From NCBI GenBank assembly GCA_020638695.1, contig JACKIB010000001.1, positions 434,001 through 498,000 on the forward strand: a stretch of 64,000 nt of DNA, in the 5' to 3' direction. The stretch's first letter is position 1; every line of letters begins with the position of its first letter. Positions 1 to 8,976 of this stretch are shown piece after piece. The notes below the pieces were generated by a model. It was not told the DNA's origin. It worked only from the letters and a program-made list of their open reading frames with translations, and did not search any database. Source of the DNA: Planctomycetota bacterium. Its GTDB lineage: Bacteria; Planctomycetota; UBA1135; UBA2386. Made by a program: the position numbers and the translations under genes.

Positions 1-2
1 AG

Positions 3-761
3 CTCGGCCTGCGGATCGTGGGCGCCGCCGACCCACGCGCGTTCCCGGCACCCCGACCGACCGCAGCTCAGGGTTGGCACGTGCTCGGCGAGCTCGATTC
101 GTTGGTGGGAGCAGAGCGGCACGTGACCTACGACCTCGCCCCCCTGCGCGCCGACGTCGGGGTGATCCCGGCGTTGGAGTTGGTCTACTTCGATCCCGGA
201 AGCGGCCGGTACTCGACCGCCCGCAGTGCGGCGATTCCGGTCACGGTCGCCAAGGACGCGGTGTCCGCGGTTCGCGTCGCCCCGACTGCGGACGACGGCG
301 CCGCCCTCCACCCGATCAAGCCGTCGACTCCGCCCGCGCCCTCCCTCCCACACCCGCGGTCCGGGGTGCTGCTGGCCGTGTGGGCGGTGCTTCCTTGGCT
401 GCTGGCGTTCACCCTGCGGTCGTTGCTACGGGCCCGCGTCGCCTGGCACACGCAGAGTCTGCGGGCCCGCCGCGGTCGCGAAGCAGCCGCAGCGTTGCGC
501 ACCCGCCTCGCCACCGATCCTCAGGGCGCGGAGTCCGCGCTCGCCGGGTACCTCGCGGTGCGGCTGGGCGTGCCCACCGCAGCGGTGTTCAGCCACGACC
601 TCGCGGCCAGACTACAACGCGCCGGGATCTCCGCTCCCCTCGCCGAGGCGACCGCACGCTGCGTCGAGGATCTCGGCGCGACGCGGTTCGGCGGCACCCT
701 GTCGGACAACCCGCAGGACGTCGGCAAGCTCGTCGACCGGTTGGAGCAGGAGTTTCCGTGA
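3..761 (+). CDS. BatD-like aerotolerance protein, C-terminal part (5' end outside window)
   Basis: The reading frame is open from the first bases of the window, so the true start lies upstream and only about 252 C-terminal residues are seen. The segment 'YFDPGSGRYST' followed by a beta-type 'IPVTV' run is characteristic of the last extracytoplasmic Ig-like repeat of BatD proteins. It is followed by a proline-rich linker, one transmembrane helix (VLLAVWAVLPWLLAF) and a cytoplasmic tail of about 110 residues. In the BatD family the protein is a membrane component of the Bat/MoxR-VWA cluster, with a proposed role in envelope or oxidative stress tolerance. The assignment rests on this short signature and the topology; the neighbouring bat genes would be upstream and are not visible. 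Confidence 0.65.
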   Translation, partial: LGLRIVGAADPRAFPAPRPTAAQGWHVLGELDSLVGAERHVTYDLAPLRADVGVIPALELVYFDPGSGRYSTARSAAIPVTVAKDAVSAVRVAPTADDGAALHPIKPSTPPAPSLPHPRSGVLLAVWAVLPWLLAFTLRSLLRARVAWHTQSLRARRGREAAAALRTRLATDPQGAESALAGYLAVRLGVPTAAVFSHDLAARLQRAGISAPLAEATARCVEDLGATRFGGTLSDNPQDVGKLVDRLEQEFP

Positions 762-807
762 ACGCCCGCCCACCGTGCACGCTCTGGTCCGCCTGTGCCT
801 TCGAACC

Positions 808-2073
808 TCAGCGGCGCACGGTCGGCCGCGGCAGCGGGGTCAGCTCGTCCACCGCGGCGAACTGAAGCTCGGCCTCCTGCCCACCGGGGATCTCGATGCC
901 CCACCGAGTTCCTGAGGACGACGCCTCGCCGACGAAGTCCACCAAACGCGCGTCGTTGGCGTGGACCACCACACGAGGCCCGTGGACACTCACGGTGAGC
1001 ACGTTCCACTGCTTGGCTCGGACGGTCTTGCGCAGCAGCGCCGCGCCGGGGCGCGCCGACGGGGCCTGCTGGCCCGCACCGCGGACAGTGCCCAGGCCAT
1101 CGCCCGCGTCGATCTCGACGTAGTGACCCACTCGCGGATCTTCGGCGGCAGCGCGAAACCACAACAGCGCGCGGCCCTTGACCACCCGGAAACGCAGCCG
1201 CAAGGTGCGGTCACGGCGCGGCGTCGCGAGCCACACGCGCGACGGTTCAGCACGATCCGCACGCCCCCGAGCGACCAGTGCTCCGTCTTCCACCGTGAAA
1301 CCGGCGGCCGCTGGACCGAATCCCTGCAGCGACTTGCCGTCGAATAGCGGCTTCCACACGTGCCGGCCGAGGTCGGCGATCCGGAGGTTGCGCCACCGCA
1401 CCGTCAGCGGATCGGCGCGCTTGCCGACGCCGTGCACCTGCAGCGCGATGAATCCGGTCAGGGTCATCGAGTCGACCAGGTCTGCGGCGGCGACGCCATT
1501 CACCCAGGTGCGCAGCGAGTCGCCGACCGCGCGCACCCGAATCGCGTTCCACTCGCCCGGCTTGAAGGCCTTGCGTGCCGCCTCGTTGCGCGACAGATCC
1601 TGCAGCCAGCCCCGGCGACCCTCCTCGTAGATTCCTCCGGTCCACAGCCGGTTGCGGCGCAGGTCCGGATCGATCTCCACCTGGTAGCCGTGCACCCGGC
1701 CGTTCTTGTAGCTCTTGGTGCTGTGGCTGCGGATCTGCACGCCCGAGTTGAGCTCGGCGTCGATTTTGAACTCGTAGCTGAGTTCGAAGTCGCCAAAGTG
1801 TCGCTTCGTGCACAGGAACGAGTTCGGAGTAGCGGGCACCGTGGTGCCGACGATGCACCCGTCGGCCACGGCGTAGCGAGCCTTCCCGCCGCGTTGCTCG
1901 AAGCCCTGCAGCGAAGTGCCATCGAACAGCGGAGTGAACGCGGGCGGAGCGACCTGCGCCGATAGTGCGGCGCCGCAACACAGCAGTGCCGCGAGTGCGG
2001 ACAGGCCAAGGCCGCCACGGCGCAGGGGCTCTGGGGTCGATGCAGGTCGCGAGTGGGTCCTGGTTGTTTTCAT
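808..2073 (-). CDS. Secreted protein with two DUF1080 (3-keto-disaccharide hydrolase-like) domains
   Basis: This 421-residue protein starts with a basic, hydrophobic signal peptide ending near 'ALSAQ'. It carries two tandem DUF1080 (concanavalin-like) domains. Each opens with the family hallmark 'F-T/K-P-L-F-D-G-x-S-L-Q-G-F', at about residues 45 and 240. The first has the usual 'GDFELSYEFKI' and 'NSGVQIRS' strands. DUF1080 proteins are abundant exported proteins in planctomycetes, and some characterised members act on 3-keto-glycosides. The catalytic role here is inferred only. The ATG at 2073 was chosen because it starts the signal peptide; the open frame continues upstream without signal-like character. 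It is divergent from the AMP-ligase gene, 42 bp away. Confidence 0.85.
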   Translation of the reverse strand: MKTTRTHSRPASTPEPLRRGGLGLSALAALLCCGAALSAQVAPPAFTPLFDGTSLQGFEQRGGKARYAVADGCIVGTTVPATPNSFLCTKRHFGDFELSYEFKIDAELNSGVQIRSHSTKSYKNGRVHGYQVEIDPDLRRNRLWTGGIYEEGRRGWLQDLSRNEAARKAFKPGEWNAIRVRAVGDSLRTWVNGVAAADLVDSMTLTGFIALQVHGVGKRADPLTVRWRNLRIADLGRHVWKPLFDGKSLQGFGPAAAGFTVEDGALVARGRADRAEPSRVWLATPRRDRTLRLRFRVVKGRALLWFRAAAEDPRVGHYVEIDAGDGLGTVRGAGQQAPSARPGAALLRKTVRAKQWNVLTVSVHGPRVVVHANDARLVDFVGEASSSGTRWGIEIPGGQEAELQFAAVDELTPLPRPTVRR

Positions 2074-2115
2074 GCCGCGTGCTCCGCGCCCCACAGTAGG
2101 CTGCCGGGCGCACCC

Positions 2116-3567
2116 ATGCCGAAGCCCAACGCGTCCATTTCTCCGTTGGCGGCGCGGCTGCGCGCGGCCAGCCGCGGTGGCGCGCTCGGCCCACCCGGCA
2201 CCGACTCGATCGATGAGCTGTGGGCAGCGGCCGACCGCGCCGCGGCGGCACTCGCGGGTTGCGGCCTCGAGCCGCTGCTGGTCGGCTGCGCGGTTGCGGA
2301 CGAACGCGCCTTCGCCGCCACCTGGCTGGCCTGCTCGATGGCCGGCGCGTGCTTCGTGCCCTTGCCACCTCGGGCGACCGCGCACGAGGTGGCGGCAGCC
2401 ACACGACTGGTGGACTGCCACCTGCTGGTCACCGATGCAGAGCCCGCAGCGGAGTCACACGTGTCGTTCGCAGCCCTCAGCAACGGCGCCACCCTCCAGC
2501 CGAGCCAGGCTCGGCTCGACCTGCCGAGCGACGTGCGGATGGTGCAGCTGACCTCCGGCTCGACCGGGGCACCGGAAGCGATTCTGCTCACGGAGACACA
2601 GCTCGCCGCGAACCTGCGCCAGAGCCGCGCGCATCTGCAGCAGCGGACCGGCAAGCGGGTGTTCCGCGCCCTGCCGATGTTCCACGCCATGGGCAACGCG
2701 GTATTGCTCGAGCTCCTCGCCACGGGCAGCGCGCAGACGGGGTCCGCCGCGTTCGATCCGGCGCGGGACGTCGCGCAGATGGGCGAACACGGCTGTCAGG
2801 CGCTGGTCTGCACCGCTAGTTATCTGCGCCTGCTGCTGCAGCTCGGCATCCTCGACGCCGGTCACCTGCCACGGCTCGAGGACTTCGAACTGGGTGCCGA
2901 ACCCGTGGATCCGCGGCTGGTCGCCGAACTCCGCGAGCGATTCCCCGAGGCGCGGATCCACGTCCGCTACGGGCTCTCGGAGGGCGCCGGGGCGCTGACT
3001 CGATTGACCTTGCCGGCCCATGCAACGCTGCCATGCCGCGGTGCGGTGGGTACCGCGCTGCCCGGGGTCGAGGTGCGCGTGGTCGACGGCGAGCTGTGGA
3101 GCCGGGCCGCGTCGTGTGCGGCGGAACGGCTCACCGTAGCCGGGCGCGCGCCGCTGCTCGACGGCGAGGGCTACCTGCACACCGGCGACGACGCGGAGCT
3201 CGCCGCCGACGGAACGGTAGTGCTACACGGCCGGCGGAGCGCGTTCCTCAAGGTGCTCGGCCACCGCGTCGACCCTCTGGAGATCGAAGTGTTGCTCCGC
3301 ACGCTGTCCGGGATCCACGACGCGGTGGTGATCGGCGTCGATGATCCGCTGCGCGGGCAGCGCGTGCACGCGCGGGTCGAGCTGAGACCGGGATCGCCCG
3401 TGGACACCGACGGCTGGGCCGCGGCTTGCCGAGCAGGCTTGAGCGACTTCAAGGTGCCGGCACGGTTCGAGGTGGGCACCCTGCCGCGCACGCCCTCGGG
3501 CAAGGTCGATCGCGCAGCGGCTTCCGCGCTCGCGCGACGGACTGACCCGGACACCGGCGAATCGTGA
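2116..3567 (+). CDS. AMP-forming acyl/aryl ligase (ANL superfamily)
   Basis: The 483-residue product has the ordered core motifs of adenylate-forming enzymes: the phosphate-binding loop 'TSGSTGAPEAILLTE' near 145, 'YGLSEGAG' near 285, 'YLHTGDDAEL' near 355, the hinge region 'GRRSAFLKVLGHRVDPLEIE' near 372, and the C-terminal catalytic lysine in 'TPSGKVDR' near 462. It should activate a carboxylate as acyl-AMP and probably transfer it to CoA or a carrier protein; the substrate cannot be read from the sequence. It is somewhat shorter than typical acyl-CoA synthetases (about 520-560). The ATG at 2116 was preferred over an in-frame upstream GTG because the extra 21 residues are low-complexity. 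A TAGGCT -10-like box lies 13 bp upstream of the start. Confidence 0.85.
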   Translation: MPKPNASISPLAARLRAASRGGALGPPGTDSIDELWAAADRAAAALAGCGLEPLLVGCAVADERAFAATWLACSMAGACFVPLPPRATAHEVAAATRLVDCHLLVTDAEPAAESHVSFAALSNGATLQPSQARLDLPSDVRMVQLTSGSTGAPEAILLTETQLAANLRQSRAHLQQRTGKRVFRALPMFHAMGNAVLLELLATGSAQTGSAAFDPARDVAQMGEHGCQALVCTASYLRLLLQLGILDAGHLPRLEDFELGAEPVDPRLVAELRERFPEARIHVRYGLSEGAGALTRLTLPAHATLPCRGAVGTALPGVEVRVVDGELWSRAASCAAERLTVAGRAPLLDGEGYLHTGDDAELAADGTVVLHGRRSAFLKVLGHRVDPLEIEVLLRTLSGIHDAVVIGVDDPLRGQRVHARVELRPGSPVDTDGWAAACRAGLSDFKVPARFEVGTLPRTPSGKVDRAAASALARRTDPDTGES

Positions 3568-3617
3568 CCGAGCCGCGTCACCTATCGCGGCCAAGGCCGC
3601 ACTCGAGGCTTTCGGTG

Positions 3618-3647
3618 TCGGCACGATCCGCGGCCCCTGCAGCCCAG
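3618..3647 (-). repeat. Dispersed intergenic repeat R1, copy 1 (core only)
   Basis: This core resembles segments at 6924-6975, 26796-26836 and 45609-45663; the shared centre is CGATCCGCGGCCCCTGCAGC. It lies just downstream of the stop codon of the minus-strand lipoprotein gene that ends at 3660. Confidence 0.5.
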
Positions 3648-3659
3648 CCGAGGCTCGAT

Positions 3660-4337
3660 TCAGCGACGGCGGTCCTGCACCAGCCAGATCCGCCCGGTCT
3701 GGCTCGTCTCGCTGACTGGCCCGACCCCTGGCGCATACAGCACGATGTCGGCGTCCACCGGGTCTTGTGGGTTCTCGTGCATCTCGACGCAACCGCCGAA
3801 CACACCCGCCGGAACCACCGCAGACACACCGGTCGCCGCGACCACGTACTCGTCCGTTCCGTCGCCGCGCGGCATCACGAATGCCGTGCCCACGTCGAGC
3901 AGCGCGGGCATCGCCAGCGCCGGCTGCATCCCTTCCTCACCCGACCGCCACGAGTCCGGCACTCGCTCGAACTCTCCCCCGGGCGTCCGCTCCTGGCCCT
4001 GCTCTCCGTACTTCCACACATTGCCCGACGCGTCGGTGGCGTACCACTCGACGGTGATCTCCTGCAGGACATCGGCAAGGTACTTCTCCTGCCGCACCGC
4101 GACGCACGCGACGCCGTCGACGATCTCCTGCTGCTCCAGGACGAACACCTCGTCGCGCCGAAGCACCCCCTCGGCGTCACCCTCGTACGTCCGGTGCGAG
4201 CCCGGCTGCAACGGGAAGTACGGATGGTCGATTCCGGTGGCGACACCGACCTGCGCGCGGCTGTCGTTGGCACCGCCGCTGCACGCGACACAGGAGAACG
4301 CGATCGAGAGCCAGATCAGGGAGAAGTGTGGTTTCAT
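3660..4337 (-). CDS. Putative lipoprotein of unknown function, third gene of a two-component operon
   Basis: The 225-residue protein begins with a short positively charged N-terminus, a hydrophobic stretch and a lipobox-like 'CVAC-S' with the candidate lipidated Cys near residue 19. The mature part is rich in beta-type segments; a 'YFPLQPGSHRTYEG' stretch near 40 resembles exported proteins whose first strand reads 'PL..G..W.Y', but no family function is recognised. Its ATG overlaps the stop codon of the histidine kinase gene (ATGA, 4334-4337), so the two are probably translationally coupled. It may be an envelope protein linked to signal input or output, which is inference from position only. 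Confidence 0.75.
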   Translation of the reverse strand: MKPHFSLIWLSIAFSCVACSGGANDSRAQVGVATGIDHPYFPLQPGSHRTYEGDAEGVLRRDEVFVLEQQEIVDGVACVAVRQEKYLADVLQEITVEWYATDASGNVWKYGEQGQERTPGGEFERVPDSWRSGEEGMQPALAMPALLDVGTAFVMPRGDGTDEYVVAATGVSAVVPAGVFGGCVEMHENPQDPVDADIVLYAPGVGPVSETSQTGRIWLVQDRRR

Positions 4338-5830
4338 GAGGCACTCCGAGAACCGGGATAGGGACGCGCCTGCCGCCGCGCCGCGCGCACCGCACCCGCG
4401 GCGAGGCGACCGGTGAGCAGCGCGTGGAACACGCCGTCGGCGCGCTGCCGGAGCTCGAGCTGCATACCCTGCAGCTCGGCCAGCGCGCGCGCCAGGGACA
4501 GACCGAGACCGGCGTGGCTGTCACCGGCCCGCGCCGCATCACGCCGCCAGAACGGCTCGGCGAGCCGCTCCAGCTCTTCGGCCGACAACGGCGCTGCGGC
4601 ATTGCTCACCTCGAGCTCGAAGCGGAAGCCGTTCGACGACACGCGGCACGCGACCTCGGTACCGGGCAACGCGTAGCTGACGGCGTTGTCCAACAGGTTG
4701 GTCAACACGGACTCGAGCTTGCCCGGATCGGCGTCGGCAACAACCTCTCGATCCACATCGAGTCGCCAGCGCAGACCCCGCTGTGCCGCGGCTCCGCGCA
4801 AGCGCGACCACACGCCGGCGACAGCCGTCTCGAGATCGACTCCTGCGTGAGCGGCCGGCTCGACCCCGGCCTGGCAGCGCGCCAACAGCATCAGGTTGGT
4901 CACCACGCCACCCATCCGCCCGGCGATGTCGCCGACGTCGCCGAAGAACGCGTGCAGGCTGTCCGGATCATCGGCGCAGCGGGCCCCCACCTGCGCCAAC
5001 GAGCGTAGCTCGGCGATCGGCGTGCGGAGCTCGTGGGCGACGTTGCCGGCGAACCGTCGCTCGCGCAGGAACGAATCCTCGAGTCGCGCGAGCAGCGCGT
5101 TCAGCTGCTCGACGATCGGCGCCACCTCCCGCGGCACCGCATCGGCCGGCAGCCGGGTACCCAGGCGCTCGGCGTCGAGTTCGGCAACCTGCGCCGCCAT
5201 CGCGTCGATCGGCCGGAACCCGCGGGCCAACACGCGCCACACCAGCAACCCGGCGAGCACGATCGCCAGCCCTCCGATCCCGAAGATCGTCCACTGCGTG
5301 CTGGCCAGCATCGCGTCCAGCGGAGCACGGCTACGCGCCACCACGAGGACCAGCGAAGGGCACATCTCGCCGCTCGGTGCGATCGCTGGCACAGCCGCCT
5401 CGTCGGGATCCTGGGTCGCCTGAGGTACGTAGGCGACTTGCAGCAAGCGCCCGGGGCTGCCGTCCGGCAGCTCGACGTCGCGCAGCAGCGGCGTGTCGAG
5501 CCGACAGGGCTCGACCGGGAGATCCGCGGTCAATCGTGGCGAGCGGTACAGCACCCGACCGTCGTCGAGCCACAGCTCGAAGTGCTCGGGGGCGTCGGCG
5601 CGTTCGAACTCCGGCAACCGCCCCGGACCGTAGTCGAGTTGGATCCGCCCCGCCTCGTTCTCCGTCAGGGCCCGCAAGGTGTTCGCTCGCGCCAACAGCA
5701 CGGCGTCGAACTCTTCCTGGGCACGGACCCGCAGCGTCCTGGCGATCCAGAAGTCCGCGCCGACGATGAGTCCGGCGAGTCCCAGAGCGAGGACCCAGGT
5801 CGATCGACGGCGTGCGGAGTAGGCAGGCAC
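4334..5830 (-). CDS. Sensor histidine kinase
   Basis: The 498-residue membrane kinase has TM helix 1 at about 12-30, an extracytoplasmic sensor region of about 150 residues, TM helix 2 at about 180-203, a HAMP-like linker, the H-box 'GNVAHELRTPIAELR' near 263, the N-box 'LTNLLDNAVSYA' near 380 and a G-box 'HAGLGLSLARALA' near 440. All residues needed for autophosphorylation are present. A GTG at 5830 starts the frame 6 bp after the stop of the response regulator gene, so they form one operon, followed by a lipoprotein gene. The HAMP plus HisKA layout resembles EnvZ/QseC-type partners of OmpR regulators. The signal is unknown. Confidence 0.93.
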   Translation of the reverse strand: MPAYSARRRSTWVLALGLAGLIVGADFWIARTLRVRAQEEFDAVLLARANTLRALTENEAGRIQLDYGPGRLPEFERADAPEHFELWLDDGRVLYRSPRLTADLPVEPCRLDTPLLRDVELPDGSPGRLLQVAYVPQATQDPDEAAVPAIAPSGEMCPSLVLVVARSRAPLDAMLASTQWTIFGIGGLAIVLAGLLVWRVLARGFRPIDAMAAQVAELDAERLGTRLPADAVPREVAPIVEQLNALLARLEDSFLRERRFAGNVAHELRTPIAELRSLAQVGARCADDPDSLHAFFGDVGDIAGRMGGVVTNLMLLARCQAGVEPAAHAGVDLETAVAGVWSRLRGAAAQRGLRWRLDVDREVVADADPGKLESVLTNLLDNAVSYALPGTEVACRVSSNGFRFELEVSNAAAPLSAEELERLAEPFWRRDAARAGDSHAGLGLSLARALAELQGMQLELRQRADGVFHALLTGRLAAGAVRAARRQARPYPGSRSAS

Positions 5831-5836
5831 GGCAGC

Positions 5837-6502
5837 TCAGTCCAACAGGTAGCCGTGGCCACGGCGGGTTTGGATCGGATCGCCGGCACCGCGCTCGCGC
5901 AGCTTCTTGCGCAGCTGGTGCACGAACACCTCGACCGCGTTCTCCGAGCCGTGACCCGAACCGGCGTACAGGTGATCCAGCAGCTCGGTCTTCGGCACCA
6001 CCCGGCCGCGGCGTGCCAGCAGGTAGGCGAGCACGGCGTACTCGTTGCGCGTCAACGTCACCTCTTCCTCCCCCACGGACACGGCACGCCGGCCGGTGTC
6101 GACGCGCAGCTCTCCCACTTGGACCACCGGGTTCTTGGTGCCGAACTTGCGACGGCCCAGCGCGCGGCAGCGCGCCACCAGCTCCTCGAACTCGAATGGC
6201 TTGGTCAGGTAGTCATCGGCGCCGAGTTGCAGCCCCTCGATCCGCTCCTGCACCTGGTCGCGCGCCGACAGGATCAGCACGTGCACGTCGTTGCCGGCAG
6301 CCCGCAGGCGGCGGAGCACGCCGAGGCCGTCGAGCTTGGGCAGCATCAGGTCCAGGATCACCAAGTCGTAGTTGCCGTGCCCGGCCCAGACCACGCCCTC
6401 TTCACCGTCGCCGACCACGTCGACGGCAAAGCCCGACCGGTCGAGCCCCATCTTGAGCGACCGCTGCAGTCGCTCGGAGTCCTCGATGAGGAGTGTCTTC
6501 AT
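5837..6502 (-). CDS. OmpR-family response regulator
   Basis: This 221-residue regulator has an N-terminal receiver domain with the acidic pair in 'LIEDSE' (E7/D8), the phospho-acceptor Asp51 in 'LVILDLMLP', and Lys101 in 'DDYLTKPFE'. It also has a C-terminal winged-helix DNA-binding domain with 'LTRNEYAVLAYLLARRGRVV' and the terminal 'TRRGHGYLLD'. The ATG at 6502 gives the canonical receiver start 'MKTLLIEDSE'; the longer open frame upstream has no domain character. It heads a three-gene operon with the histidine kinase and a lipoprotein, and should regulate transcription in response to that kinase. Confidence 0.95.
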   Translation of the reverse strand: MKTLLIEDSERLQRSLKMGLDRSGFAVDVVGDGEEGVVWAGHGNYDLVILDLMLPKLDGLGVLRRLRAAGNDVHVLILSARDQVQERIEGLQLGADDYLTKPFEFEELVARCRALGRRKFGTKNPVVQVGELRVDTGRRAVSVGEEEVTLTRNEYAVLAYLLARRGRVVPKTELLDHLYAGSGHGSENAVEVFVHQLRKKLRERGAGDPIQTRRGHGYLLD

Positions 6503-6972
6503 GCGCGGAGGATTCTGACCCCTGAAGCTTAAGGTACCCTGAGCAACGCGGCGGGGCCGAACGATGCTCGTGGACCCCACGGCAGTGGCGCGAGAGGACC
6601 ATCGGTGAGTCGCCGCTGGCGCGCTTCTGGCTGCGCCCAGCGGCTTGCGTGCCCGCGACAACCCGGCCCCGCCGCGGCCCGCACGCCCGTCGCCGGTGCG
6701 GGGGGTCGAAGAGTCCCGCGTATCGCTCCGTGGTCGAGCGTCGCCCGAGTTCCGAGGGAACGCTTCGCTGCGCGCCGCCATGAAGCCTCAGCCGCCTTGT
6801 CTGTTGGAGCTTTCGGGGCCGCTGCCCGCGGCCCGCTCATCTCCGCAGAACCGCTACGCGCCAGCAGGGTGGCTCCGACGCCTCGTGGAAGAGCGCGGCG
6901 GGCGAAGCAGTCGCTCAGGTGACAAAGGTACCGAAGAATCTTCGCGACCGGCGCGATCCGCGGCCCCGCAGC
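6503..6972. other. Gene-free interval between the response regulator and the M6-like protease
   Basis: No convincing coding frame is seen on either strand. The left end must hold the response-regulator promoter, reading leftwards; an AAGGTACC motif lies at about 6529-6536. The right end, from 6924, is an R1 repeat copy that runs into the stop codon of the protease gene. The rest is GC-rich sequence without recognisable signals. Confidence 0.6.
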
Positions 6973-6975
6973 TCA
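6924..6975 (-). repeat. Dispersed intergenic repeat R1, copy 2 (long form)
   Basis: On the minus strand this copy starts at the protease stop codon, reads TGAGCTGCGGGGCCGCGGAT and ends in CGGTACCTTT. It closely matches 45609-45663 over about 50 bp, with only scattered differences. It contains a small dyad, TCGCG-ACCGG-CGCGA, and a near-palindromic GAAGAATCTTC, so a folded 3' element is possible. Confidence 0.65.
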
Positions 6976-8976
6976 GCGAAGCGTGATGCGCCGACTGGTG
7001 CTGTAGCGCCCCCACTGCCTGGCCTGCAGATCGTAGGCGCCGATCGGGGCCCAGGACGGAATGGTCACGGACCAGTAGGTGCCGTGCCGGGTCGGCGACA
7101 GACTGAACGATCCCCCGCCGCCGGCCACGTTCATCAAGACCAGCGGATAGGCACCCGACTGCGGGCTGAGTTCGCCGAAGACGTTGAGCGTGGACCCCAC
7201 CGTGAGCGAGCCGCTGACCCCGGTGATCACCGGCACCATGGCGCCATCACGGCTGATCTCCACCACCATGCGTTCGGGTTGGGTCGCGTAGGGCCGCGAA
7301 ACCCGCAGGCGCACGGCGGCGGCCTGACCGTCGTAGTAGCGCGGAGTGATCACACCATCCTGCTCTTGGAACAGGGTGCTGCCGTCGCGACGCCCGTCCG
7401 CGCTCTGCACCAGCAAGCTCTTGCCCTCGGTGATCGCCAGCAACTGGCCTGCTGAGTTGGTCTTGATCTGCCATACCGCCAGGCCCTCCGTGGCGAGCGA
7501 CTCGTCGTAGTAGCCCGAGACTCGGGTGCGCGCCTCGAGCATGAAGAACTCACCCGAGCGCGACCCCAGGCTGTAGCGACCCGGGTCGTAGAGGATGATC
7601 GGTCGGTTCTCCCAGCTCGCTACGTTCGAACTCACCGCCCGCAGCACCTCGGCGCCGTTGTAGCCGACCATTGGGATGATCCGCGGAACCACCCAGCCGA
7701 GCCGCATGCGGTGCCAGCAATCGAGGTGCACGCGCAGCGTCGGGTTGCCATCGATGGTCGCCCCCATCAACGAGACCCGGTAGTTGTAGCGGCCTCCGGA
7801 ACCGTAGACGTCGTCGGTGCCCAGGGTGTGGGTCAGCTCATGGGTGATCGTCGAGATGTTGGTGCGGTCGTACAGGTAGAGGAGACTGGTCGAGATTCGC
7901 AGCCCCGACTCGCCGGGAACCGTCGAGGTGGAGAATCCCCGGTGCGCGCCGCCATCCCCGATCAGGTCGGCGAAGTACATCGCGAGCACACATTCGTGCG
8001 CTTCCAGCACGCCGTTGCGATCTGTATCGAGGGCGCGGAAGCTCGCCCCCCAGCTGAGCCGCGTCTGCGTCACGAGCTCTTGCCCGAGCCGCATGCTGTC
8101 GACCGAGGTGCGTTGCATGGTGAAGGTCCCGTACGACAACGGCGAGGTGGCGTTCGCCGTCGTGACGTTGCCCAGCGCGCGCACGTAGTAGCCATTCATC
8201 GCCACCAGGTGGAAGCGGTCGTTCTGTTCGATCGCGCCGCTGCCGCTCGCCTTGTAGACGAAGAAGAACGTGCCGAGGCCGAGCCGGATCGCGTCCGCGT
8301 TCACGTACTGCCCCTGTTGACGCCACCAGTGCCCGCTGGCGGTCTTGATCGCCACCAAGTCGCCGTGCTGCAGACGCCCGCCGTTGAGGTCCTTCAGCGC
8401 GAACACCTCCCACGGGGTCCGGCTCGGATCCCCGACGCTGGTCGCGCCGCCGATCCGCAGCCCGCCGCCACCTCCGCCGGTGGCCTGCATGAAGCGCCCA
8501 CCCGCGGTCTGCACGCCGAAGTACAGGATCGGTGCAGTCGAGGTCGGGGTCCACAGCGCGTGCGCGGACAGTGACTCGTCGGGGAGTGTGTCCGGATCGT
8601 CGCGCATCGTGTAGGGGCCCACGAAGCCGAGCCCGTGGAACGGTTGGATGGTGAACTGTTGGAACGACATCGCCTCCAGGTGGCGCTTCGCGCTCAGGGT
8701 GGAGGTGCCGAACACACGGTTCTGCAGAGTGACGCGTGAGGTCGGCAGGCGACGGTCGCGAAACTCGATGCCACCCAGCAACACCGGCCGGACTCCGGTG
8801 TTGTGCGGCGCCCCCATGGTCCCGTAGTGGAACTGGGAAGCCGACTGGCCGGTTGCAACCGAAGCGAGCGACAGACCGAACGCCGCGACCCAGGCGCCTC
8901 GGGGCAGCGGTGTCGGACGGTTTGCGCGCGGCGCACTGGCAGGTCGCGTGGAGAGGATTGCGGAGTGGGAATGCAT
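6973..8976 (-). CDS. Secreted M6-like metalloprotease with EF-hand segment
   Basis: The 667-residue protein has an N-terminal signal peptide (basic start, hydrophobic 'AWVAAFGLSLASVATG'). Near residue 377 is the zinc-binding motif 'HELTHTLGTDD', which fits HExxHxxGxxD as in immune-inhibitor-A-type (M6) and related metzincin-like peptidases. A calcium-binding EF-hand-like loop, 'DTDRNGVLEAHE', lies near 315. The region around 170-280 is beta-rich and could be a substrate-binding or trefoil-like module. The C-terminus holds a 'GVSGSLTVGSTL...GAYPLV' Ig-like segment. ATG 8976 was chosen because it directly precedes the signal peptide. Extracellular proteolysis is the likely role. It is divergent from a secreted di-haem protein. 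Confidence 0.8.
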   Translation of the reverse strand: MHSHSAILSTRPASAPRANRPTPLPRGAWVAAFGLSLASVATGQSASQFHYGTMGAPHNTGVRPVLLGGIEFRDRRLPTSRVTLQNRVFGTSTLSAKRHLEAMSFQQFTIQPFHGLGFVGPYTMRDDPDTLPDESLSAHALWTPTSTAPILYFGVQTAGGRFMQATGGGGGGLRIGGATSVGDPSRTPWEVFALKDLNGGRLQHGDLVAIKTASGHWWRQQGQYVNADAIRLGLGTFFFVYKASGSGAIEQNDRFHLVAMNGYYVRALGNVTTANATSPLSYGTFTMQRTSVDSMRLGQELVTQTRLSWGASFRALDTDRNGVLEAHECVLAMYFADLIGDGGAHRGFSTSTVPGESGLRISTSLLYLYDRTNISTITHELTHTLGTDDVYGSGGRYNYRVSLMGATIDGNPTLRVHLDCWHRMRLGWVVPRIIPMVGYNGAEVLRAVSSNVASWENRPIILYDPGRYSLGSRSGEFFMLEARTRVSGYYDESLATEGLAVWQIKTNSAGQLLAITEGKSLLVQSADGRRDGSTLFQEQDGVITPRYYDGQAAAVRLRVSRPYATQPERMVVEISRDGAMVPVITGVSGSLTVGSTLNVFGELSPQSGAYPLVLMNVAGGGGSFSLSPTRHGTYWSVTIPSWAPIGAYDLQARQWGRYSTSRRITLR

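Noticed and set aside
4140..4337. Signal peptidase I secretion instead of lipidation for the protein at 3660-4337
   Set aside because: Not excluded, but a Cys within the right distance of the hydrophobic core fits a lipobox better.
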